From: Leptolinea sp964404415
Lineage (GTDB): Bacteria; Chloroflexota; Anaerolineae; Anaerolineales; Anaerolineaceae
DNA length: 36,697 bases
Assembly: GCA_964404415.1 (NCBI GenBank)
Contig: CAYOKC010000019.1
Span: 1-36,697 of the forward strand
Reading direction: 5' to 3'
Part shown: positions 25,292 through 33,143 of the stretch, one piece after another
How the letters are laid out: every line of letters starts with the position of its first letter
How positions within the stretch are numbered: the stretch's first letter is position 1
Made by a program: the position numbers and the translations under genes
The notes under the pieces: generated by a model
What the model was told of the DNA's origin: nothing
The model's input: the letters and a program-made list of their open reading frames with translations, nothing else
Databases searched by the model: none

Positions 25292-25350
25292 ATCAGCCAT
25301 GTGAATGATATTGGTAATGAGATTTGTTGCCGGCGGTTTGACCAACCTAC
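25268..25350. repeat. Inverted-repeat element copy C (opposite orientation)
   Basis: Starts TGTTGGGCAAACCGCC (25268-25283) and ends GGCGGTTTGACCAACCTAC (25332-25350): the same ends as copy A, reverse-complemented. Its last bases supply the TAG stop codon of the phosphotransferase gene on the minus strand. Its first part overlaps the tail of copy B. Confidence 0.8.
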
Positions 25351-26120
25351 AGTTGATATTGTTCACGATGTGTTATTAGGTGTGCCAAATCATCCTCGTA
25401 AATTTTCAGATGACCGGCATCAATGTTAGCCTGAAACCGTTTATCGCCGCGGGCTGAACCATCACACAAACTGTCGGCCATAGCCTTGATCCGCTCCAGC
25501 ACAGCATCCACAACACCGGTCCGGTCTTCCAAGCCGTAGGCGTCACAGAACAGCCGGGCGCGGCGGACCTGTTCCGTAATGGAACCGAAGTGCTCCGGGT
25601 TGGACGGTGCAGTGACAGGCGCGAAGCGATAGATGGCATAGCTGATATCCCACAGGCGCGGGCCGGGGCCGGCATTGTCAAAATCAATCACGCCCGTCAG
25701 GCGGATGCCGTCAAACAGGCAGTTGTACGGGGCAAAGTCACCATGGCAGATAACCTCCACCGGTTGGCGCGGGGGTGACTGCCAGCCGTCCGTCCATTCG
25801 GCGGCAATGCCGGTTGTGGCATCATGCATGCGGCGCAGCAGGCGGGCGGCCTGTGTAAGCACATCGTCTGTACGGAGTTCCCCTTCCAGAGTTTCTGCCG
25901 CTGTTCCCGGCAGGAATGACAACATCTCGCGCCCTTCGAGGTCAAAGCCGAGCGGTTCGGGCACTTCCGAAATGCCTCTGGCGCGCAGGTGGGCCAATAG
26001 CTGGTGTACGCGGGGCGTCCACGCGCCGGCTGTTCGGCGTACGGTATCTCCCGCGCGGGTGACGGCCGTCATCGTGCCGCCGGTTAGTTTTATCTCGCGC
26101 TCATCTTTCTTCTTATCCAC
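25347..26120 (-). CDS. Aminoglycoside phosphotransferase-family (APH) kinase
   Basis: 257 residues. Kinase-like fold with the catalytic loop HGDFAPYNCLFDG and the metal-binding segment GVIDFDNAGPGPRLWDISYA. The N-lobe is short (TAVTRAGDTVRRTAGAWTPRVHQLLAHLRARG). APH-fold proteins phosphorylate aminoglycosides, homoserine, choline or other small alcohols; the substrate cannot be told, and resistance should not be assumed. The apparent start is GTG at 26118-26120 with a weak ribosome site. The stop codon lies within the end of repeat copy C. The neighbouring membrane protein gene is 33 bp upstream on the same strand, so co-transcription is possible. Confidence 0.8.
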   Translation of the reverse strand: MDKKKDEREIKLTGGTMTAVTRAGDTVRRTAGAWTPRVHQLLAHLRARGISEVPEPLGFDLEGREMLSFLPGTAAETLEGELRTDDVLTQAARLLRRMHDATTGIAAEWTDGWQSPPRQPVEVICHGDFAPYNCLFDGIRLTGVIDFDNAGPGPRLWDISYAIYRFAPVTAPSNPEHFGSITEQVRRARLFCDAYGLEDRTGVVDAVLERIKAMADSLCDGSARGDKRFQANIDAGHLKIYEDDLAHLITHREQYQL

Positions 26121-26153
26121 GTTGTTGATCCCAAAAAATCAAGGTCTGCTATA

Positions 26154-26903
26154 TCAGGACAATTTCGTCAACCGGAATAGTTTAATGGTGATCATCACCA
26201 GCCAGGCCATCATTAGCAGACCGCCGGGCATTGAAACTGCCATCGCGATTTCCTTCACTGAGGGGAGGAATGTGACCAGAATCGTATAAACCAGCAGCAA
26301 GGCGCTTCCTGTCACCCCGATAATACCCGCGATCCGGCTGAATACTTTCCCGTCCAACATGGCGCCAGCCAGCAGGATGCTTCCGATATTGGGTATCAAA
26401 AAACCCGGAAAAACACCGGCGCTGCCATGCATCCCCCGCGCCAACATGGCTTCACCGGCGGCAGAGAATAAAAGTCTTTGAGGTTCAGATGATTCCGCGG
26501 CATATTTTCGGGCCAGTTCCAACATTGGTAGAGCTGTATTGTTCGTAATAAAAACCACGGATCCAACCAGGAAAACGATCAGGCCAAGCGCGGCAAGCGG
26601 AAGGTTTGCACGGCGTAACGCGGCAAAAACGGCAAAATAAACGGGGATTATAATGACCTGATTGACCGCATTGAGCAGGTCAAGGTTGTAAAGCCCGAGC
26701 CATGGGTTCGTTTGGAATTGAATGAACCGGTCAACTGCCGTCAATGGCAACGCCGTAAGGTTTCCGCCGGTAATGGACCCGAAGATGATATCCAGCAGAA
26801 TGCCTGCCAGAGCAAGTATGGTGGCAATTCCCCCGAGAAGATAAATTCCTTTCCAGGTGTATATCTGGTTGTTTTCCAACGGGTCGTCTATCCGGTTTGT
26901 CAT
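26154..26903 (-). CDS. Multi-pass membrane protein, DUF4386-like
   Basis: 249 residues with about six hydrophobic helices (roughly residues 22-45, 78-98, 105-125, 160-185, 190-212, 218-242). The order WKGIYLLGGIATILALAGIL, then IIIPVYFAVFAAL and a loop followed by GAGG-like helices suggests the DUF4386 type, but without a search this is tentative. ATG 26903 is chosen because GGAGG lies 7 nt before; an earlier in-frame start at 26924 has no such site. The function is unknown. It may be co-transcribed with the phosphotransferase gene. Confidence 0.65.
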   Translation of the reverse strand: MTNRIDDPLENNQIYTWKGIYLLGGIATILALAGILLDIIFGSITGGNLTALPLTAVDRFIQFQTNPWLGLYNLDLLNAVNQVIIIPVYFAVFAALRRANLPLAALGLIVFLVGSVVFITNNTALPMLELARKYAAESSEPQRLLFSAAGEAMLARGMHGSAGVFPGFLIPNIGSILLAGAMLDGKVFSRIAGIIGVTGSALLLVYTILVTFLPSVKEIAMAVSMPGGLLMMAWLVMITIKLFRLTKLS

Positions 26904-27092
26904 TCCTATCCTCCGTTTAACCACTATAAGTAATAACCTGAATGTTAAAAAAATTCCAAGGCCATTATATCCGCAGGAGAAATAACCCCCTTACATAATT
27001 TGTTTCCCGGGATTTTTCCGGTCGCAAAGTGATATAGAACCGGAGAAATGTGGGGGTGTTTCCATTGAACAGAACCTTGCCGGACTGTGCCA

Positions 27093-27176
27093 TGTTGGGC
27101 AAACCGCCGCACTGGCGTAAACAAAATTACTTCCCATAGAAATGAATTTCGTTTTATGGCGGTTTGACCAACCTAC
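27093..27176. repeat. Inverted-repeat element copy D
   Basis: TGTTGGGCAAACCGCC at 27093-27108 and GGCGGTTTGACCAACCTAC at 27158-27176 are the same ends and orientation as copy C. The 35 bp before it (from TTCCATTGA at about 27060) also match the tail of copies A and B. The copy ends 15 bp before the TATAAT box of the helicase leader. Confidence 0.85.
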
Positions 27177-27191
27177 TTTTTAAAAACGGTG

Positions 27192-27538
27192 TATAATCGG
27201 CAAGTTATTGTGTGATGCGCTCTTTGGGTAACAAAAAGCAGTGTTTTGCGGGTTGTTTTTGTTGAGAATTTTCCGGCCGGAAGGCCGTCGACAGGATGCC
27301 CGGATACTCGAGTAAAGCAAAGAGCATTCGGGACCGTCCAATGGTGAGAATTGGAATCGTCTATCGGCGCGTCAGAGCAGACTCTGACGCGCCTGGATGC
27401 CTGAAACAGCGCATCTCCCGGGATCTTTATCGGGCCGCCCGCCATCGGGTCCGAGGGATCATAGTGTGTTCTGCCGCCGCGTTTGAACGGACGGGTGTCC
27501 ATCGCGCGCCTGCGGCAGACGAAACAGGAGATTGTTTC
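27192..27538 (+). promoter_or_regulatory. Promoter and long structured leader of the DEAD-box helicase gene
   Basis: TATAAT at 27192-27197 is a perfect -10 box; no good -35 box at the right distance is seen (TTGACC at 27164 is too far). The following leader of about 335 nt has no convincing gene. It contains a perfect 12-bp hairpin with a 4-nt loop (27366-27377 and 27382-27393) and a possible long-range helix, GCTCTTTG (27219-27226) with CAAAGAGC (27318-27325). Long leaders are known for RNA helicase genes of the CsdA/CshA type, where they mediate cold or autogenous control; such a role here is inference. An AGGAG ribosome site ends the leader. Confidence 0.5.
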
Positions 27539-29224
27539 ATGGCTTTATCGTTTGAAGAACTCGGCCTTCAGCCCCAATTCACCCAGGCTGTTCGCGAAAT
27601 GGGGTTTGAATCCCCCACCCCCATCCAGGAAGCTGCCATCCCGGCGCTGCTGGAAGGACGAAGTGTTATCGGCCAGGCGCAAACCGGCACCGGCAAAACC
27701 GCCGCGTTCGTACTGCCCCTGCTGCACAAAGTTGAATCCGGCAAACTGCGCGCCCCGCAGGCCCTGATCCTTGCCCCCACCCGCGAACTGGCCATCCAGG
27801 TGACGGAAGCCGCCAAGCAAATGGCGCAGGAGACCCCCCTCCGCCTGATGACCGTCTACGGCGGCCAGGCCTACAGCATCCAGTTGCGCCAGATCGACCG
27901 CGGCGTTGACGTAGTTGTTGGCACCCCCGGCCGTATGCTTGACCTGATCAAAAAGAAACTGCTCGACCTGAGCCACGTTAAATATATGGTGCTTGACGAA
28001 GCCGATGAAATGCTTGAAATGGGTTTCATCGAAGATGTTGAGACCATTTTCAAAGCCATCCCCGCAGACCGACAGACCGCGCTGTTCTCCGCCACCCTGC
28101 CCGATGCCATCCGCAAGCTGGCCGCCAAGTATATTGACGACCCGCTTCAGGTGTCCGTCATCACCGGACAGCGCACTGTTGCCGAAACCACCCAGCAGTT
28201 CCTGCGGGTGCGTGACGAGAACAAACAGGCTGTGCTGCTGCGCATCCTCGAAGCCGAAGAAGTGAAGTCCGCCCTGGTCTTCACCCGCACCAAAGCCCGC
28301 GCACAGGAACTCTCCGACGAGCTCAACCGGTTGGGGTACCCGGCCGGTGCCCTGCACGGTGACCTGGACCAGAGCAAACGCGAATGGGTAATGGACCGCT
28401 TCCGCCGCAAAGTCATCAACCTGCTGGTCGCCACCGACGTGGCCGCCCGCGGACTGGATATTGATGATGTGTCGCACGTGTTCAACTATGACATGCCCGA
28501 AGATACCGAAGATTACATCCACCGCATCGGCCGCACCGGCCGCGCTGGCAAAAAAGGCAACGCCATCACCTTCATCCATTCCCGCGAACGCGGACGCCTC
28601 TCCCAGATTGAAGGGTATGTAAAACAGAAGATCTCTGAATACACCCTGCCCACCCGTGAAGAGATCCTGCAGAAACGTGACGAACGTTTCGCCGAGAAAC
28701 TCACCAATGAAATGAGTGACGGAAAACTCAAACGCGAAGTCGCCCTCGTCACCAAGATGGCCGAGTTTGGCTTCAATCCGATGGAGATCGCGGCCGCGGC
28801 CATCAAACTGGCCCGCGCCAGCGAAGCCATTGTCCCCACCGTTGACCTCTCCGAACCGATGCCTCTCACACGCAGCCAGACCGGACGCGGCGACCGCCGT
28901 GACGGGCGCGACAGCCGCGGCAGCTCAGACCGTGCCGGCCAGTCACGCGGCGGGTTCCGCAGCGGCTCTCCGCGCAAAGCCCCGGAAGCCGGTATGGTGC
29001 GCTTCCGTATGAACCTGGGCAACCAGCACGGCATCCGCCCCGGTGACGTGGTGGGCGCGATCGCCAGCGAAGTCGGCATCTCCGGCAAGTCAATCGGCGC
29101 GATCGATATTCAAACCGATTGCACCTTTGTGGACGTGGCCGAACAACATGCCCGTCAGGTGCTTCAGAAGAGCGGCGGTAAATACTCGCTGCGCGGCAAG
29201 ACGGTTGTGCTGAAGCTGGCGTAA
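27539..29224 (+). CDS. deaD: ATP-dependent DEAD-box RNA helicase (DeaD/CshA type) with DbpA-like RNA-binding domain
   Basis: 561 residues. All helicase motifs are present in order: Q motif (SFEELGLQPQF... TPIQ), AQTGTGKT at 47-54, PTRELAIQV, TPGRMLDLI, DEAD near residue 155, SAT, then in the second RecA domain HGDLDQSKR, ATDVAARGLDIDDV and HRIGRTGRAG. A region with RGDRRDGRDSRGSSDRAGQS is basic and flexible (about 445-480). The C-terminal 75 residues (VRFRMNLGNQHGIRPGDVVGAI) are the DbpA RNA-binding domain. It unwinds RNA in ribosome assembly, mRNA decay or cold adaptation. ATG 27539 has AGGAG before it. A fragment of a related gene end lies at 30731-30842. Confidence 0.95.
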   Translation: MALSFEELGLQPQFTQAVREMGFESPTPIQEAAIPALLEGRSVIGQAQTGTGKTAAFVLPLLHKVESGKLRAPQALILAPTRELAIQVTEAAKQMAQETPLRLMTVYGGQAYSIQLRQIDRGVDVVVGTPGRMLDLIKKKLLDLSHVKYMVLDEADEMLEMGFIEDVETIFKAIPADRQTALFSATLPDAIRKLAAKYIDDPLQVSVITGQRTVAETTQQFLRVRDENKQAVLLRILEAEEVKSALVFTRTKARAQELSDELNRLGYPAGALHGDLDQSKREWVMDRFRRKVINLLVATDVAARGLDIDDVSHVFNYDMPEDTEDYIHRIGRTGRAGKKGNAITFIHSRERGRLSQIEGYVKQKISEYTLPTREEILQKRDERFAEKLTNEMSDGKLKREVALVTKMAEFGFNPMEIAAAAIKLARASEAIVPTVDLSEPMPLTRSQTGRGDRRDGRDSRGSSDRAGQSRGGFRSGSPRKAPEAGMVRFRMNLGNQHGIRPGDVVGAIASEVGISGKSIGAIDIQTDCTFVDVAEQHARQVLQKSGGKYSLRGKTVVLKLA

Positions 29225-29247
29225 CCGGCAAATAATCAGATCATTAA

Positions 29248-29275
29248 AGGGCTGGCCATTGGCCGGCCCTTTTTG
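29248..29275 (+). terminator. Rho-independent terminator of the helicase gene
   Basis: AGGGCTGGCC (29248-29257), 3-nt loop, GGCCGGCCCT (29261-29270), followed by TTTT. One G-T type pair in a 10-bp stem. It lies 24 nt after the helicase stop. Confidence 0.9.
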
Positions 29276-29319
29276 GTATTTATAATAAGGAAGCAAATTA
29301 TTGGAAAAAAGGACGAACC

Positions 29320-29745
29320 ATGCGCACATCAACCATCACAGCCGAATTCACCAGCAACATCCAGACCGTGTGGGATGTTGTCACCGATAACCTTCACACT
29401 GATTGGCGCAGCGACCTGGCCAATGTGGACGTTTCAGACGATGGGAACACCTTCACTGAGTACACCCGTGACGGCTTCCTGACGACCTTCACCATCACGG
29501 ATAAAAAACCGTGTGAGTTCTACGCCTTTGACATGAAGAATAAGAACTTTAACGGTCATTGGACCGGAACGTTTACCAGTAACGCCACCGGTGGTACCCG
29601 GATCGAGTTCACTGAGTCAGTGCAAATCCACAACCGCGTGATGGAATGGCTTTCGTACCTGTTCATGGACCTGGGAAAGATGCAAAAGACGTACGTGGCT
29701 GACCTGCGCAAGAAGCTGGGTGAAGGCGCGGGAGAAGCCAGGTAG
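29320..29745 (+). CDS. SRPBCC (polyketide cyclase/START-like) family protein
   Basis: 141 residues, a typical size. The pattern STITAEFTSNIQTVWDVVTD at the start, a run of strands (FLTTFTITDKKPCEFYAFDM, HWTGTFTSNATGGTRIEFTESV) and a long C-terminal helix (MDLGKMQKTYVADLRKKLG) fits the SRPBCC helix-grip fold. These proteins bind hydrophobic ligands in a cavity or act as cyclase or hydratase; which one cannot be read from the sequence. It has its own unit after the helicase terminator; GGAC is the only weak ribosome-like signal. Confidence 0.8.
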   Translation: MRTSTITAEFTSNIQTVWDVVTDNLHTDWRSDLANVDVSDDGNTFTEYTRDGFLTTFTITDKKPCEFYAFDMKNKNFNGHWTGTFTSNATGGTRIEFTESVQIHNRVMEWLSYLFMDLGKMQKTYVADLRKKLGEGAGEAR

Positions 29746-29890
29746 AAATTTTAGAAAAAAAAGCGGCGGAAAAAACAAAACACGAGGCAAGACAGCTGTG
29801 CTGATATTGTCATATAGCATTAAGGAAGTATTGGTAAAGCCCGAAAGAACCATGACTACTTTCCTGTTTCTATGAACAGGTGGGGTACTT

Positions 29891-29910
29891 ATTTGTAATC
29901 TTATACAAAT
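29891..29910. promoter_or_regulatory. Perfect 7-6-7 palindrome upstream of the DUF1761 gene
   Basis: ATTTGTAATCTTATACAAAT at 29891-29910 is a perfect inverted repeat of 7-bp arms around 6 nt. It is 80 bp upstream of the DUF1761 gene in an otherwise unremarkable 244-bp gap and may be an operator for a regulator encoded elsewhere. The rest of that gap shows nothing else I can support. Confidence 0.35.
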
Positions 29911-29989
29911 TCACATAGTAAGTAGAAAATCATATTGGATTCCAGTACATTAATGATGGTATTTCCTGATTAGTAATGGAGAAAACGAT

Positions 29990-30421
29990 ATGTTAACTTT
30001 TTCAATCAACTGGTTGGCGGTTCTGGTTTGCGTGGTGATCAGTATGGTTAGCGGATCACTTTGGTACAACCCAAAGACGTTCTTCCCTATGTGGTGGAAA
30101 GGGATAGGCAAGACAGAGAAGGATGATCCCGGCGCCACAACCAATATGGGAGTTGTGTGGGGGCTGACCGTACTTTCTTCCCTTGTGCAGGCCGTCTTTA
30201 TCGGGTTGATGGTCAACTGGGTGGGCGGTCAATTACCCGGCGGAATTAATATTGGGAATGGCGCCCTGGTCGGCCTGATGTTGTGGGCCGGAGTTGTTGC
30301 TCCCACATATATGGTCAATAAAATGTTTGCCGGTCATGGATTTAAGATATGGGCGATCGAAGTTGGCAACCACCTGGTAAATTTTGTGCTCTTTGGAATG
30401 GTATTTGGTCTTTGGAGATAA
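29990..30421 (+). CDS. DUF1761 family membrane protein
   Basis: 143 residues with four hydrophobic segments (about residues 6-25, 50-75, 88-105 and 118-140). The motif SGSLWYNPKTFFPMWWKGIG right after the first helix and the later GALVGLMLWAGVVAPTYMVN are characteristic of DUF1761 proteins, small four-helix membrane proteins of unknown function. A GGAG site lies 12 nt before the ATG. It stands alone; an imperfect inverted repeat (TATACAATTCTG at 30457 with CAGGATTGTATA at 30484) lies downstream but has no T run. Confidence 0.85.
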   Translation: MLTFSINWLAVLVCVVISMVSGSLWYNPKTFFPMWWKGIGKTEKDDPGATTNMGVVWGLTVLSSLVQAVFIGLMVNWVGGQLPGGINIGNGALVGLMLWAGVVAPTYMVNKMFAGHGFKIWAIEVGNHLVNFVLFGMVFGLWR

Positions 30422-30588
30422 ACCAGCCAACATTGAAATGATAAATAGTATTTGAATATACAATTCTGCCCAAATAACGGGAACAGGATTGTATAGGTTT
30501 GAATGTACACGTTTAAAAAACTTGAGGGTAAATAAAATCGGGGCAGGTTTGAAGCCTCCCCCGCTGAATAGTACTCAGTACAGTTTCG

Positions 30589-30706
30589 AATCCCCGCGTT
30601 GCTCAGTGACTCCAGTAGGCGGGCGATCAGCGCCGTCAGCTTCGGGTGGGTGACCTCAAAATGCGTCAGCGCTTCCTAAAAAGTACCTGCCTCGGGTCTA
30701 TTGCCG
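30589..30706 (-). pseudogene. Fragment of the 3' end of a DUF4404 gene (repeat R1)
   Basis: About 118 bp closely match the 3' end of the intact DUF4404 gene at 33205-33459, in the same orientation: the first 85 bp or so differ at only a few positions, then the match decays (for example GCTTCCTAAAAAGTACCTGCC for GTCTTGCAGGCTGCCTGG). The piece covers the last 40 or so codons, without start or ribosome site. It lies downstream of the zinc-ribbon paralog at 30853-31734. Confidence 0.8.
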
Positions 30707-30730
30707 TCTTTGTGGCAAATATAACACAAT

Positions 30731-30842
30731 TGATATTCTCCCCGATTGCACCTTTTTAGATGTGGACGAACAGCATGCCCGTCAGACGCTGCATAAGAGC
30801 GTGGTATAAACTCACGGCTTGATTGAAGTTGGCGAAGAAAGC
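30731..30842 (+). pseudogene. Fragment of the 3' end of a DEAD-box helicase gene
   Basis: ATATTC-CCGATTGCACCTTT-GA-GTGG-CGAACA-CATGCCCGTCAG-GCT-CA-AAGAGCG matches the helicase DbpA-domain codons at 29104-29170, with a decayed continuation to the TAA at 30840-30842. The match is roughly three bases in four, and the frame carries an internal TAG, so it is a relic of a paralogous helicase gene, not a fresh copy of the one in this window. It lies back to back with R1. Confidence 0.75.
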
Positions 30843-30852
30843 TAATAATACA

Positions 30853-31734
30853 TTAGGAATTGATTACCAGCTTGTTATTTGTTGAAAAGAGACTTAATAT
30901 TTCATTTGATATCGGTAGGCAGTGATCCTCGGCTAATTCATTTGTCAGAAATTCTTTCCATGGGCTATTTGTTGTTGTTGATTCGATTTTGTTAGGTTTT
31001 GGCATCCCGACGATTAAAAGGCCCGATTCCCAATTCACACCTTCACCATAAAATAACCACCGTTTTCGTAAAACCCACCAATGACAGTCATCGCAATAAT
31101 ATAATCTTAAAAAGAACATACCAGATGTGAATAAAGCTGGTAAATCAGTAAAGCAAAACTCACAACCACATTTTGGACAAATATTTATCAAATCCAATCC
31201 AAAGGTAACTGCATTTGAATCTTCTTCGTATGTTGCACATGCGGTGTAACCTAAATTCTGGTCAGTTATTCCAAGGCGGGATTTTTCCGACTCTGTAAAC
31301 GTATGTCCGTTTAAAATCATAATATCTGATATGGATAAATTCCGGATGTCACACGGATTCCCCAATTTTTCTAGCTCCTCAACCGAAAACTCATATTTTT
31401 GTTTAGCCATCTCATGTGCTACAGTCCAACCGCTATCACAAGAAGGATTATGATATTTCATTAGTGTATCCATTGAAAAAAAAGTTCCTGCTTCTACACA
31501 GTCAATAGCAAGAAGACATTTTCTTGATCTGTGCCCATTAGTATAACTTGACGTTTTTGTATTAAAAATACGATCAATTTCGTAGTTTCTTACTGGATAT
31601 TTTGCTACATTAGCTTTCTCATCAATCCTTTTTTCATCAGTATTATCAAACAAAGAACTATTTTTATAGCCAAATAACTTGCTCGCAAAAATCCAAATTA
31701 TAGGAACACAAATTATTACGATCAATAGTTCCAT
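30853..31734 (-). CDS. Unknown protein, membrane-anchored, ankyrin-like repeats plus zinc ribbon (paralog 1)
   Basis: 293 residues, starting at the ATG (31734) after a GGAGGGG site. One N-terminal membrane segment (MELLIVIICVPIIWIFASKL). Residues about 80-145 carry 33-residue helical repeats with NPSCDSGWTVAHEMAKQKYE and FSVEELEKLGNPCDIRN; G-W-T-V-A-H-x-M-A is like the ankyrin G-x-T-P-L-H-x-A-A signature. Residues about 190-225 have CPKC (in ICPKCGCEF) and CDDC (in YYCDDCHWW), a likely zinc ribbon. The last part (SGLLIVGMPKP, then PWKEFLTNELAED) is shared with paralog 2 at 32139-32981. The gene is AT-rich compared with its neighbours, which suggests transfer. I recognise no named family; role unknown. 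Confidence 0.7.
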   Translation of the reverse strand: MELLIVIICVPIIWIFASKLFGYKNSSLFDNTDEKRIDEKANVAKYPVRNYEIDRIFNTKTSSYTNGHRSRKCLLAIDCVEAGTFFSMDTLMKYHNPSCDSGWTVAHEMAKQKYEFSVEELEKLGNPCDIRNLSISDIMILNGHTFTESEKSRLGITDQNLGYTACATYEEDSNAVTFGLDLINICPKCGCEFCFTDLPALFTSGMFFLRLYYCDDCHWWVLRKRWLFYGEGVNWESGLLIVGMPKPNKIESTTTNSPWKEFLTNELAEDHCLPISNEILSLFSTNNKLVINS

Positions 31735-32064
31735 TTCCCCTCCTAGTTTTCTTGAAAACAATATATAAAATTTATCGGTAAGAAATTTGAAAACATTATT
31801 TCATTGGATATTTACTAATTATCAGGATGGTAAATTATTAATAGTTTTTTTTGCTATAAAGAAATCTTTCGATTGATGTTCTTTTTTTATAATCAAATTC
31901 ACCTTCAATTCAATTATCAATTATGAGTCACTTTAGGCTACTTGTTTTTTGTGAACATAACAAAGGGACCCATTATTCTCCTGACTTTAATAATCACACA
32001 AGAGAATAATCGGGATCGTGGATTGATCAAGTACATATTTTGATCAGTTTGTAAAACCCTACCA
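31735..32064. other. AT-rich gap between the two paralogs
   Basis: About 330 bp, strongly AT-rich, with short direct and inverted runs but no reading frame with start and ribosome site. It contains the promoter region of paralog 1 on the minus strand, for which no consensus promoter is obvious. GGGTCC and AGAATAA motifs around 31970-32005 recur inverted as an imperfect stem (ATTATTCTCCTGAC / AGAGAATAATCGGG), a possible terminator for the upstream unit. Confidence 0.4.
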
Positions 32065-32128
32065 TCAAATCCCCGCGTTGCTCAGTGACTCCAGCAGACG
32101 GGCGATGAGCGCCGTCAGCTTCGGGTGA
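32065..32128 (-). pseudogene. Fragment of the 3' end of a DUF4404 gene (repeat R2)
   Basis: 64 bp almost identical (one visible change, GATGAGC for GATCAGC) to the last 64 bp of the intact gene at 33205 onward, same orientation. It stops abruptly at TCGGGTG and the 3' end of paralog 2 begins 11 bp further on. Confidence 0.85.
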
Positions 32129-32138
32129 CTTAACTATT

Positions 32139-32981
32139 TTATTGGAAGAGCCTTTTTATTTCATCTGTCATAACTAAATCATGGAAATATACTGATTCCT
32201 CTTGAAGGTATTTTTTCCAGGGTTTTTGATCAACATGGAGACCGCTTTGATTATTTGTTCTAACACCAATTAATAGAATATCTTCATCTCGCATTATTTC
32301 GCATAACGAAAAGCTCTCTCGAACACACCACCATTGGCAATTTTTACAAGTAAACAAATATGAATACCAATGTGCAGGGATGGGATCAAAACTTAGAACA
32401 AATTGAGTATATGCAGATGCTTTTATTTCAGTTTGTTCTAAATTGCTTCCACAATGAATACATAGTCTTGGCTGTTTAGGCGCTGTTTCATATACCGCAT
32501 GAATGTCGTATGAAGCGCAGGCAGAAAATCTTGGTTCACCATTTTCAATAAATGTTTGTTTATTTTCGACGGATGAAAGATTATTTTGTAAAGCCATTAC
32601 ATCTTGAATTGTCAGATTGCGATTATCAGCCGGATTACCCAATAATTCCAAATCTTCAACCGAAAAAACATAACCCTGTTTTGCCATCTCATGCGCAACT
32701 GTCCAATTACCTCTACAAGCAGGGTTTTTATACCTAACCAGATTTTCAATGGAAAAAAAGCACCCTGTACTAGCCATTTGAAAAGCAACTGTTCCGGGTC
32801 CCTGCCACCAAATTTCCTTTTTGAAAATCATTTCTAACTCTTGTGGAGTGAATTGATATTCTCCATTACTAAGCCGTGAAAAAGCAATTCTGAAGTCATC
32901 GTAATACTTCAGTTTTTTATTGAGGATTTTTTGTAGGACAACGTCCAACGGTTCATTCGCAATATCAGCTTTTTTGGTCAT
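32139..32981 (-). CDS. Unknown protein with ankyrin-like repeats and zinc ribbon (paralog 2)
   Basis: 280 residues, homologous along most of its length to the protein at 30853-31734 but without a membrane segment. Helical repeats at about residues 40-140: FTPQELEMIFKKEIWWQGPGTVAFQMASTG, then NWTVAHEMAKQGYVFSVEDL, ELLGNPADNRNLTIQDVMAL (each break is mine). The zinc ribbon is CIHC (174-177) and CKNC (about 211-214, FTCKNCQWW), and the C-terminus carries EDILLIGVRTNNQ and PWKKYLQEE. A GGGGGAA ribosome site lies 4-9 nt before the ATG. The gene is AT-rich. It is bounded by R2 downstream and the DUF4404 gene upstream. Function unknown; a cytosolic and a membrane version of one protein side by side is notable. 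Confidence 0.7.
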   Translation of the reverse strand: MTKKADIANEPLDVVLQKILNKKLKYYDDFRIAFSRLSNGEYQFTPQELEMIFKKEIWWQGPGTVAFQMASTGCFFSIENLVRYKNPACRGNWTVAHEMAKQGYVFSVEDLELLGNPADNRNLTIQDVMALQNNLSSVENKQTFIENGEPRFSACASYDIHAVYETAPKQPRLCIHCGSNLEQTEIKASAYTQFVLSFDPIPAHWYSYLFTCKNCQWWCVRESFSLCEIMRDEDILLIGVRTNNQSGLHVDQKPWKKYLQEESVYFHDLVMTDEIKRLFQ

Positions 32982-33143
32982 TTTTCCCCCGTAATAAACT
33001 CATATATCAGTTAATTCTACCAACTGATTAAAATGCTACTTTAAATCTAATACAGAACATTACATATTTTTTTTGGATGGATTATCAATATTGTACTCAA
33101 AAGCTTGAAGACATTATCAGTATAGGACAATTCCGAAAAGTAG

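Noticed and set aside
24997..25429. Short open frames in the inverted-repeat cluster
   Set aside because: They read through the stem-loop elements themselves, change between copies and lack ribosome sites.
27164..27197. Full promoter using TTGACC of repeat copy D as -35 box
   Set aside because: The spacer to TATAAT would be 22 nt, too long for a sigma-70 promoter, so I do not claim that the repeat supplies the promoter.
27296..27538. N-terminal extension of the helicase frame
   Set aside because: The frame is open, but the extension lies in a hairpin-rich leader, resembles no helicase N-terminus, and the ATG at 27539 has a good AGGAG site and starts the Q motif region.
27545..28579. 344-codon minus-strand open frame inside the helicase gene
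   Set aside because: It is an antisense shadow caused by codon bias of the GC-rich helicase gene and has no ribosome site or known motif.
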